Of a stretch of DNA of 11,961 nucleotides, positions 1 to 5,632 are shown in pieces (the first letter of the stretch is position 1; every line of letters starts with the position of its first letter). The position numbers and the translations under genes are program-made. Location: NCBI GenBank assembly GCA_964553105.1, contig CAZKJO010000053.1, forward strand, positions 1 through 11,961. Direction: 5' to 3'. This DNA is from Profundicola sp964553105 (GTDB lineage: Bacteria > Bacteroidota > Bacteroidia > Flavobacteriales > Weeksellaceae). The notes beneath the pieces are model-generated. The model made no database searches, was not told the origin of the DNA, and saw only the letters and a program-made list of their open reading frames with translations.

Positions 1-1
1 T

Positions 2-343
2 TTAAATCAATCCTTGTTCATCGAAATAAAGTATGATAGCTTTTTTCATTAGCAATGCTTGTTCGTTTGATTTAAGCTCCGGCAATTCAGAGATCAACTC
101 AAACTGAGGCCAACCATCAGCATCCTTCCCATCAAACCTATAGTAGCCATAAGGCTCGAGAAGACGACAAACGGCGATGTGCATTAAGTTCACCTTTTCG
201 TCTTTTTTGAACCTCGCTTGACCTTTCCCTAATTCTTGAACCCCTATTAAAAACAAAATACCGTCTAAATCTATGTTTTCTCCATCGGTGAAGTTAACCT
301 TAAAAAATTCCAAGATCTTATCCCACTTTTCTATTTCTGTCAT
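2..343 (-). CDS. Conserved-looking hypothetical protein, 113 aa
   Basis: I do not recognise a named family. The protein is short and soluble, with no signal peptide or membrane segment. It has an acidic N-terminal part (EIEKWDKILEFF), a central segment with MHIAVCRLLEPYGYYRF (about residues 54-70) and a DGWPQFEL motif (about 76-83), then a predicted C-terminal helix (about 92-110). The frame is complete from ATG at 341-343 to TAA at 2-4. The ordered mix of aromatic, Gly and Pro residues looks like a real folded protein and not a chance frame. It lies downstream of the OmpA-family gene on the same strand, but an intrinsic terminator sits between them, only about 24 nt before this start. It is therefore expressed either by read-through or from a promoter overlapping the terminator. 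I saw no clear promoter match. Function unknown. Confidence 0.75.
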   Translation of the reverse strand: MTEIEKWDKILEFFKVNFTDGENIDLDGILFLIGVQELGKGQARFKKDEKVNLMHIAVCRLLEPYGYYRFDGKDADGWPQFELISELPELKSNEQALLMKKAIILYFDEQGLI

Positions 344-367
344 TTTATTTAAATCTTTATTAAAAAC

Positions 368-399
368 AAAAGGCTTCGGGTTTTACACCGAAGCCTTTT
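368..399 (-). terminator. Intrinsic terminator after the OmpA-family gene
   Basis: A perfect 12-bp inverted repeat (AAAAGGCTTCGG at 368-379 and CCGAAGCCTTTT at 388-399) encloses an 8-nt loop. Read on the minus strand, the stem is followed by a T-rich run (TTTTGTTTTTA), as expected of a Rho-independent terminator. It begins about 20 nt after the stop of the OmpA-family gene. Confidence 0.9.
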
Positions 400-418
400 A
401 CAAATATAATTATAAATT

Positions 419-1717
419 CTAATTCTTACGTAGAATTTCTACTCGTCTGTTGATCTCGTGACACTCTTCTGTATCTTCATTACAGATTGGGAATCTCTCA
501 CCCATTCCGCGTACCTGAAGTTTGCTAGCATCAACACCCTCTTTAATTAAGGCATCCGCTACAGCTTGTGCACGTCTCTGAGATAACTTGTCGTTATAAG
601 CATCAGCACCTCTCACGTCGGTATGACCATCTACATAGTAGAATCCATCCGTAGCTTTAATCTCAGCAGCTGCCTCTTCAATAGAACCATACTCGCTCAT
701 CTTAATCGTGAAGCTATCAAACTCGAACAATACATCTTCGAATACAATTTGCTTAGGAGCTTCTGGTTCTGGCTCTTCGATTACTCTAATCGGAGGAGGA
801 CAACCGTCGTACTCAATTAAACCTGGTGTATCTGGACACTCATCAACATCGTCTAGGATACCATCACCATCTCTATCTTTATAAGGACAACCATTGTTCT
901 CGATTGGACCTGGCTCTAATGGACATTCATCTTCGTGATCTGGTAAACCATCACCATCTGTATCAGGACAACCATTAAATTTGGCTAAACCTGGTGTGTC
1001 TGGACATTCATCTTCTCTATCAGGAATACCATCACCATCGCGGTCTAATTTTCCAAATCTAAATACCAAACCTGCTGAATGTTGAAAAAAGTCGATGTTA
1101 TCACCTTCTTTTCCTCTCATGTGGTAGTATTCACTCATAATATTAGCACCAAACTTCTCGGCGAACCAAAAGTTGATACCTAATCCTCCTGTCATAGCAA
1201 AGTGATCGCTTCCTGCAATCGCTCCATTACTAATAGGATGACCTTGTTGGTCTACAACATTTGTAAACTCCATATCTTGATAGTCTAAGTGATGAATACC
1301 AGCACCCACACGTAAATATGGATCAAACCATGAGGTTGGATTTAAAATGTATCCATTCGCTAAACGGTAACGCAAACCTAAAGTTCCGTTTACCATAAAC
1401 TCATTTTCTACATTTAAACGCTTATTATCAATTTGACCTAAATTGGCCGAGACATCCATATCAAAGGATCTGTTCAAACCTTTAACAATTGTAAGTTTCG
1501 CTGGGAAGGGAACAACACTATAGTCATCGAAATCAAAAAAACCATCACCAAATCCTCTTGCGGAGGTATGATCGGTTGCAAACATACTAATGCCTATTTG
1601 CCAATCATAGTGGTTACTAATGGGCTGAACTTGAATCTCGTCTTCGTTAACCTCTTGTGCATGTACTCCAGCGCTTATCAAAAGAAATAAAAGTAATAGC
1701 TGGTTGAATTTTTTCAT
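419..1717 (-). CDS. OmpA-family outer-membrane protein with TSP type-3 repeats
   Basis: Predicted outer-membrane beta-barrel protein that anchors the envelope to peptidoglycan. Residues 1-20 are a Sec signal peptide (MKKFNQ, a leucine-rich core, then VHA before Q21, a signal peptidase I site). Residues about 35-222 alternate polar and hydrophobic residues and end in FRFG, as expected of an OmpA-like barrel. Residues 225-307 hold three thrombospondin type-3 calcium-binding repeats of 27 residues each (225-251, 252-278, 281-307), each with a D-G-D-G core and two cysteines. A Pro/Glu linker (about 308-322) leads to the OmpA C-terminal domain (323-432). Its peptidoglycan-binding signature is DGHTDVRG...LSQRRAQAV (363-386), and it closes with NRRVEIL. 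C412 and C419 probably form a disulfide. The gene lies 54 nt downstream of rpe on the same strand without a clear terminator or promoter between them, and has its own terminator downstream. Length and layout are usual for Bacteroidota. Confidence 0.93.
   Translation of the reverse strand: MKKFNQLLLLFLLISAGVHAQEVNEDEIQVQPISNHYDWQIGISMFATDHTSARGFGDGFFDFDDYSVVPFPAKLTIVKGLNRSFDMDVSANLGQIDNKRLNVENEFMVNGTLGLRYRLANGYILNPTSWFDPYLRVGAGIHHLDYQDMEFTNVVDQQGHPISNGAIAGSDHFAMTGGLGINFWFAEKFGANIMSEYYHMRGKEGDNIDFFQHSAGLVFRFGKLDRDGDGIPDREDECPDTPGLAKFNGCPDTDGDGLPDHEDECPLEPGPIENNGCPYKDRDGDGILDDVDECPDTPGLIEYDGCPPPIRVIEEPEPEAPKQIVFEDVLFEFDSFTIKMSEYGSIEEAAAEIKATDGFYYVDGHTDVRGADAYNDKLSQRRAQAVADALIKEGVDASKLQVRGMGERFPICNEDTEECHEINRRVEILRKN
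797..1045 (-). repeat. Three 27-residue TSP3 calcium-binding repeats within the OmpA-family gene
   Basis: Three 81-bp coding units (protein residues 225-251, 252-278 and 281-307) share the pattern D-x-D-G-D-G-x-x-D-x-x-D-E-C-P followed by a closing N/D-G-C-P. The third unit is offset by a two-residue insertion (Tyr-Lys). Each unit carries two Cys, probably paired, and an Asp-rich Ca2+ site. The units are diverged at the DNA level, so this is a protein repeat and not a recent tandem duplication. Confidence 0.85.
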
Positions 1718-1771
1718 AAAATCAATTTATTAAAGAAATAAAGATATAATATTTTTTATAATTGGAGTGAA

Positions 1772-2422
1772 TTAATGTGCATTTTTTAAATCTGAGATCA
1801 CCTGCGTAGGATTTTCATTAGCAAAAACAGCGCTACCTGCCACCAATGCATCTGCTCCACAAGCGATTAATTTACTTGCATTTTCCACATTAACACCACC
1901 ATCAATTTCAATTAAAGTTGAAGCATTTTTTTGAATTATTAAATTCTTCGCTTTTTCTATTTTAGCGTAAGTGTTTTCAATAAATTTTTGTCCGCCAAAC
2001 CCAGGATTTACCGACATGATTAATAATAAATCAATATCCTGTATCACCTCTTCCACCGCAGAAATTGGTGTATGAGGATTTAATGCCACTCCCGCTTTCA
2101 TTCCTAAGCTTTTGATCACCTGAATCGAACGATGCAAGTGCGTACTTGCCTCCGCATGAATCGTTAGATAATCAGCGCCCAGCTTTTGAAACTCCTCAAA
2201 GTATCTCTCTGGATCAACAATCATTAAATGTACATCTAATGGTTTTTGAGCTAAAGATTGAATCGATTTCATGACCGGCATACCATAAGATATGTTTGGA
2301 ACAAAAACGCCATCCATAATATCCAAGTGAAACCAGTCTGCCTGACTTTGATTAACTAAATCTATATCCTTTGCCAAATGCAAAAAATCAGCAGCTAATA
2401 CCGAAGGTGAAATCAATGCCAT
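1772..2422 (-). CDS. rpe: Ribulose-phosphate 3-epimerase
   Basis: Interconverts D-ribulose 5-phosphate and D-xylulose 5-phosphate in the cytosolic pentose-phosphate pathway. The 216-residue length fits this TIM-barrel family. The N-terminal ISPSVLAADF is the usual family start. Metal and catalytic residues are all visible: H32 and D34 in FHLDIMDG, H65 in DVHLM, and D174 in EIDGGV. The phosphate-binding loop SVNPGFGGQKF (137-147) and the C-terminal GADALVAGSAVF (189-200) are intact. Translation starts at ATG 2420-2422, which directly abuts a short palindrome. It is divergent from prs, whose product uses ribose 5-phosphate from the same sugar-phosphate pool, and is followed at 54 nt by the OmpA-family gene, with which it may be co-transcribed. 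Identity is certain from motifs and length. Confidence 0.97.
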   Translation of the reverse strand: MALISPSVLAADFLHLAKDIDLVNQSQADWFHLDIMDGVFVPNISYGMPVMKSIQSLAQKPLDVHLMIVDPERYFEEFQKLGADYLTIHAEASTHLHRSIQVIKSLGMKAGVALNPHTPISAVEEVIQDIDLLLIMSVNPGFGGQKFIENTYAKIEKAKNLIIQKNASTLIEIDGGVNVENASKLIACGADALVAGSAVFANENPTQVISDLKNAH

Positions 2423-2448
2423 ACCAAAAATTTGGTCGCTAAAATACT

Positions 2449-2466
2449 ATTAATTGTGCAATTAAT
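2449..2466. promoter_or_regulatory. 18-bp palindrome between rpe and prs, possible operator
   Basis: Perfect 8-bp arms (ATTAATTG and CAATTAAT) are separated by TG. The site lies 26 nt upstream of the rpe start. It sits just upstream of a weak minus-strand -7 candidate, TATTTTAG (2446 down to 2439), so a bound dimer could cover the rpe promoter. The regulatory role is inferred. In AT-rich DNA, palindromes of A and T come easily, although this one includes a central G-T-G-C. Confidence 0.35.
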
Positions 2467-2582
2467 CAGAATTAAAATTAAAATTTAGCATTCTAGCCAC
2501 AACATATATTAAGGTATATAGATTTTAAAAACTATGCTTTTTTTTGAGAATAAATAATTCTTAAAATTAAGTAGGCTAAAAA

Positions 2583-2613
2583 TTTATGTTTTATAAATAT
2601 TGCTTTACTTTTG
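2583..2613 (+). promoter_or_regulatory. Bacteroidota-type promoter of prs
   Basis: TACTTTTG at 2606-2613 is an exact match to the TAnnTTTG -7 element of the Bacteroidota primary sigma factor. TTTA at 2583-2586, 19 nt upstream, is a 3/4 match to the TTTG -33 element. Transcription would begin near 2619, leaving a leader of about 9 nt before the ATG at 2628. This supports 2628, and not the in-frame ATG at 2586, as the prs start. Confidence 0.7.
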
Positions 2614-2627
2614 CACAAACCAAAAAA

Positions 2628-3563
2628 ATGGAACAAACAGCATTATTATTTTCTACGCGCCAAAGTAAAGTTTTAGCAGAGAATATTGCTTCCCATTACG
2701 GACAGCGTTTGGGGAAAATCGAGTTTCAAGAGTTCAGTGATGGGGAATACCAGCCTTCTTTTGAACAATCTGTGAGAGGTGCTCGTGTATTTTTAATCGG
2801 ATCTACCTTCACACCCGACATCAATCTAATGGAAATGTTGTTGATGTGTGATGCCGCCAAAAGAGCCTCGGCTAAGAATATTACAGCTGTTATACCCTAC
2901 TATGGTTATGCAAGACAAGATCGTAAAGATAATCCCAGAGTTCCTATTGGAGCTAAGTTGGTCGCTAACTTATTAACTGCGGCAGGAGCAACAAGGATTA
3001 TGACGATGGACTTACACGCAGATCAAATTCAAGGTTTCTTTGAAATTCCCGTAGACCATTTATTTGCTTCAACCATTTTTGTAGATCATATTAATGGTTT
3101 GAATTTAGAAAATATTACCATGGCATCTCCAGATATGGGTGGAGCAAAACGCGCCAATGCCTATGCCAAGCATTTCAAAACAGATATCGTTATCTGTTAC
3201 AAAGAAAGAAAAGAGGCCAATAAAGTGGCTCGCATGATGTTGATCGGTGATGTAAAAGATAGAGATGTTATTCTAGTAGATGATATGGTAGACACTGCCG
3301 GAACTATTACACAAGCAGCCGATTTAATGATGCAAAAAGGAGCTAAAAGCGTAAGAGCTATGGCGACGCATGCGGTATTATCAGGAAATGCCTACGAAAG
3401 AATTGAGAATTCTGCTCTAGAAGAATTAATCATAACTGATTCAATTCCACTTAAAAGAAATGATATTTCTAAAATAAAAGTTGTATCTTGCGCCCCACTT
3501 TTCGCTGAAGTAATGCACTTGGTACATAGCAAAGAATCTATCAGTAACAAGTTTGTAATCTAA
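2628..3563 (+). CDS. prs: Ribose-phosphate pyrophosphokinase (PRPP synthetase)
   Basis: Makes 5-phosphoribosyl 1-diphosphate from ribose 5-phosphate and ATP, feeding purine, pyrimidine, NAD, histidine and tryptophan synthesis in the cytosol. With the ATG at 2628 the protein has 311 residues, within the usual range for class I enzymes. An in-frame ATG at 2586 would add 14 residues (MFYKYCFTFAQTKK) unlike any Prs N-terminus and would lie inside the promoter, so I rejected it. Visible motifs: FSDGE (36-40) and RQD (96-98) near the ATP site, the PPi loop DLHADQIQGFF (128-138), the flexible-loop segment KERKEANK (192-199), the PRPP-binding motif VILVDDMVDTAGT (214-226), and the conserved C-terminal ESISNKF. 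It is followed by rplY on the same strand after a 66-nt gap containing a hairpin, so the two are probably co-transcribed. Confidence 0.97.
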   Translation: MEQTALLFSTRQSKVLAENIASHYGQRLGKIEFQEFSDGEYQPSFEQSVRGARVFLIGSTFTPDINLMEMLLMCDAAKRASAKNITAVIPYYGYARQDRKDNPRVPIGAKLVANLLTAAGATRIMTMDLHADQIQGFFEIPVDHLFASTIFVDHINGLNLENITMASPDMGGAKRANAYAKHFKTDIVICYKERKEANKVARMMLIGDVKDRDVILVDDMVDTAGTITQAADLMMQKGAKSVRAMATHAVLSGNAYERIENSALEELIITDSIPLKRNDISKIKVVSCAPLFAEVMHLVHSKESISNKFVI

Positions 3564-3577
3564 GCAGATAGAAGTGA

Positions 3578-3596
3578 AAGATTGATTTTCAATCTT
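3578..3596 (+). other. Hairpin in the prs-rplY intergenic region
   Basis: An 8-bp perfect stem (AAGATTGA and TCAATCTT) closes on a TTT loop. It lies 14 nt after the prs stop and about 33 nt before the rplY start, and is followed by a 14-bp AT palindrome (3595-3608). No proper T tract follows, so a full terminator is unlikely. It may be an RNA stability or processing element, a weak attenuator, or an L25 autoregulatory site. The stem is seen directly; the role is inferred. Confidence 0.45.
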
Positions 3597-3629
3597 AATT
3601 TAAATTAAACATTATTAAATATTATATAA

Positions 3630-4280
3630 ATGAAATCATTAACGATTCAAGGACAAAAAAGAGAAAGCGTGGGCAAGAACAATACCAAGGCTTTACGTAA
3701 TGCTGATCAAGTTCCTTGTGTTGTTTACGGTGGCGCTGAACCAATTCATTTTTCTACGGACGAACGTTCGTTCAAAGATTTGGTTTACACCTCGGAAGCA
3801 CACACGGTAGTATTGGAGCTAGACGGAGGCGACGCCATCTCATGTATTTTAAAAGACATTCAGTTTCACCCAGTAACTGACAAAATCTTACACGCAGACT
3901 TCTACAGATATACAGAAGATGCTAAGATTACGATGAACATTCCAGTTAATTTAGTTGGACGTGCTCGTGGTGTAGTTGCCGGTGGTGTTTTACGTCAGAA
4001 TGTTAGAAAATTAAGAGTAAGAGCTTTACCATCTAACTTACCAGACGAAATCGTAATCGACATTACGTCTATGCGTATTGGTCACAAGAAATATATCAAG
4101 GATTTAAGAACTGACGAATATGATTTAATCCACCCAGACAACCAAGTTGTTTGTATGATTAAAACTGCTCGTACGGCTATCGTTGATCTTGATGACGAAG
4201 ATGAAGACGAAGAAGTTGAAGGAGAAGAAGGAGCAGCTGAAGGTGCAGAAAATGCAGCTGAAGAAAATGCAGAAGATTAA
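3630..4280 (+). CDS. rplY: 50S ribosomal protein L25, CTC/TL5 long form
   Basis: Binds 5S rRNA in the large ribosomal subunit. The N-terminal L25 domain (about 1-92) shows the family pattern SLTIQGQKRESVGKN near the start, VPCVVYGG (28-35) and ILKDIQFHPVTDKILHADF (73-91). The C-terminal TL5/CTC beta domain (about 98-180) shows IPVNLVGRARGVVAGGVL (104-121) and LPDEIVIDIT (137-146). A 31-residue acidic tail (about 186-216), rich in Glu, Asp, Ala and Gly, follows; such tails are common on Bacteroidota L25 proteins. The 216-residue length fits the long form. It starts at ATG 3630 behind an AT-only leader with no Shine-Dalgarno sequence, as is normal for this phylum. It is probably transcribed with prs and ends at a strong hairpin terminator 23 nt past the stop. 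Confidence 0.96.
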   Translation: MKSLTIQGQKRESVGKNNTKALRNADQVPCVVYGGAEPIHFSTDERSFKDLVYTSEAHTVVLELDGGDAISCILKDIQFHPVTDKILHADFYRYTEDAKITMNIPVNLVGRARGVVAGGVLRQNVRKLRVRALPSNLPDEIVIDITSMRIGHKKYIKDLRTDEYDLIHPDNQVVCMIKTARTAIVDLDDEDEDEEVEGEEGAAEGAENAAEENAED

Positions 4281-4302
4281 TTCTTTCTTCTTAAAGAGTT
4301 AT

Positions 4303-4333
4303 AAAAAAGCTATCTTTTCAGATAGCTTTTTTT
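4303..4333 (+). terminator. Intrinsic terminator after rplY
   Basis: A 13-bp stem (AAAAAAGCTATCT at 4303-4315 and AGATAGCTTTTTT at 4320-4332) closes on a TTTC loop and ends in a seven-T run. The A-rich left arm would give a T tract on the other strand too, so it could work in both directions. It separates the prs-rplY unit from the polysaccharide operon. Confidence 0.9.
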
Positions 4334-4364
4334 ATGATAAATTGAGTACCTAAACAACCTGCTA

Positions 4365-4395
4365 TTTAAGTAGAAAGTATTTTTTCTTATTTTTA
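4365..4395 (+). promoter_or_regulatory. Candidate promoter of the polysaccharide operon
   Basis: TTTA at 4365-4368 and TATTTTTA at 4388-4395, separated by 19 nt, resemble the Bacteroidota TTTG/TAnnTTTG pair with one mismatch in each box. The spacing equals that of the prs promoter. Transcription would begin near 4402, about 23 nt before the first gene. It is the best candidate in the 92 nt between the terminator and the start, but in AT-rich DNA the match is modest. Confidence 0.45.
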
Positions 4396-4424
4396 TAGCA
4401 TCAACCCTACTAAAAACCTAAGCA

Positions 4425-5036
4425 TTGAAATTATATCAATCCTTTTTTAAGAGATTACTAGATTTTTGTGCAGCCTTGTTGGGCTTCCTTGTCTTATCTC
4501 CTATTTTTATTCTCATCACTCTATTCCTTGGTATAGCCAACCAAGGCAAACCATTTTTCTTTCAAACTCGCCCAGGAAAAGACGAAAAACTTTTTGATAT
4601 CATCAAATTCAAAACTATGAATGATAGAAAAGATGCAGAAGGAAACTTATTACCAGACGCAGAACGATTAACTAAAGTAGGTCAATTTGTTAGAAAAACT
4701 TCTTTAGATGAGATTCCTCAATTGCTTAATGTAATCAAAGGCGATATGAGTTTAATTGGACCTCGTCCCCTGCTACCCGAATACCTAGCACTGTATAATA
4801 CAACACAAAAACGTCGTCATGAAGTTAGGCCAGGTATTACAGGTTGGGCTCAAGTAAATGGCCGCAATGCTATTTCATGGGAACAAAAATTTGACTATGA
4901 CGTGTGGTATGTTGAAAATATTACTTTTTTATTAGACATTAAAATATTATTTTTAACAATCAAAAAGGTTTTTGTGTCCGAGGGAATTAGCTCAGATACA
5001 TCTGTAACCATGGATAAATTTAGAGGTTCATCATGA
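4425..5036 (+). CDS. PglC-like initiating sugar-phosphate transferase (monotopic phosphoglycosyl transferase)
   Basis: Transfers a sugar 1-phosphate from a UDP-sugar to undecaprenyl phosphate at the inner membrane, the first committed step of polysaccharide repeat-unit assembly. This is the small, PglC-sized form (203 residues): one re-entrant hydrophobic helix at about 11-37, kinked at S25-P26, then the cytosolic catalytic domain. Visible family motifs are KFKTM (61-65), the catalytic Asp-Glu pair D95-E96 in TSLDEIPQL, GDMSLIGPRPL (106-116), RPGITGWAQVNGR (135-147) and the C-terminal GISSDTSVTMDKF. Translation must start at TTG 4425 or just beside it, because an in-frame TAA lies at 4419-4421 and no ATG is available before the membrane helix. 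It is the first gene of the plus-strand polysaccharide operon and overlaps the next by 4 nt. With PglD/E/F-like enzymes next to it, a diacetamido-trideoxyhexose is the likely substrate. Confidence 0.92.
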   Translation: MKLYQSFFKRLLDFCAALLGFLVLSPIFILITLFLGIANQGKPFFFQTRPGKDEKLFDIIKFKTMNDRKDAEGNLLPDAERLTKVGQFVRKTSLDEIPQLLNVIKGDMSLIGPRPLLPEYLALYNTTQKRRHEVRPGITGWAQVNGRNAISWEQKFDYDVWYVENITFLLDIKILFLTIKKVFVSEGISSDTSVTMDKFRGSS

Positions 5037-5632
5037 TAATTTACGGAGCTAGCGGACATGGTAAGGTCATTCATGACATTCTGAAGTCACAAGGGATTTC
5101 AGAGGAAATACTATTTGTTGATGATGCAGACAAAGGCGAAAACTTTTATGGTTGTCAACTTCTTAAACCACACGAAGCAAACTTCGCTGAACACAAGGTG
5201 CTTATTGGCATTGGTAACAATCTAATTAGAAAAAAGATCTCCATTAATTATTCACATTATGCTCTTGGAATTCACCCAAGCAGTGTGATTTCTCCAAGTG
5301 TTAAAATAGAAGAAGGCAGTGTTGTAATGCCTAATGTCAGCATAAATGCAGACACAAAGATTGGAAAACATTGTATTTTAAATACAGCATGTAGCATAGA
5401 TCACGATTGTGTTTTAGAAGACTTTGTTCACATTTCTCCTAATGCTTCACTGGCTGGAAATGTTAAAGTTGGAGAAGGAACACACATTGGAATTGGTGCT
5501 AGTGTAATTCAAGGCATAAAAATTGGTAAATTTGCCACCGTCGGAGCGGGCAGTGTTGTGATACATGATGTACCCGACGGCGCTACCGTAGTTGGTTCGC
5601 CAGCTAAAATGATTAAAACCCTAACGCTATGA
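5033..5632 (+). CDS. PglD-like UDP-4-amino-sugar N-acetyltransferase
   Basis: Predicted to transfer acetyl from acetyl-CoA to the 4-amino group of a UDP-4-amino-4,6-dideoxy-GlcNAc-type sugar. The N-terminal PglD_N Rossmann-like domain binds UDP-sugar (GASGHGKV at 5-12; residues 1-about 78). A left-handed parallel beta-helix of hexapeptide repeats follows (about 84-190; for example KIEEGSVVMPNV and IGKFATVGAGSVV). The catalytic-base histidine of PglD matches H124 in SIDHDC, and H133 in FVHISP is the second conserved histidine. It ends in VVGSPAKMI, typical of the family. The 199-residue length is normal. It starts at ATG 5033, overlapping the previous stop (ATGA), with AGAGG about 6 nt upstream as a possible but weak ribosome site. 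It overlaps the next gene by 4 nt, so the three are translationally coupled. Confidence 0.92.
   Translation: MIIYGASGHGKVIHDILKSQGISEEILFVDDADKGENFYGCQLLKPHEANFAEHKVLIGIGNNLIRKKISINYSHYALGIHPSSVISPSVKIEEGSVVMPNVSINADTKIGKHCILNTACSIDHDCVLEDFVHISPNASLAGNVKVGEGTHIGIGASVIQGIKIGKFATVGAGSVVIHDVPDGATVVGSPAKMIKTLTL

Noticed and set aside
623..820. 65-codon open frame on the plus strand
   Set aside because: It lies wholly antisense to the well-supported OmpA-family coding region, and its product shows no recognisable motif.
1739..1746. TATCTTTA on the minus strand as a -7 element for the OmpA-family gene
   Set aside because: It matches 7 of 8 positions, but I found no -33 partner at suitable spacing; the sequence is so AT-rich that the match alone means little.
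2586..2627. Upstream ATG giving prs 14 extra N-terminal residues
   Set aside because: The extra residues do not look like a Prs N-terminus, and the segment contains an exact -7 promoter match (TACTTTTG) with a leader that fits the ATG at 2628.
3595..3608. TTAATTTAAATTAA as a protein-binding operator
   Set aside because: It is made only of A and T in an AT-rich spacer, so a chance palindrome is likely; I mention it only beside the hairpin.
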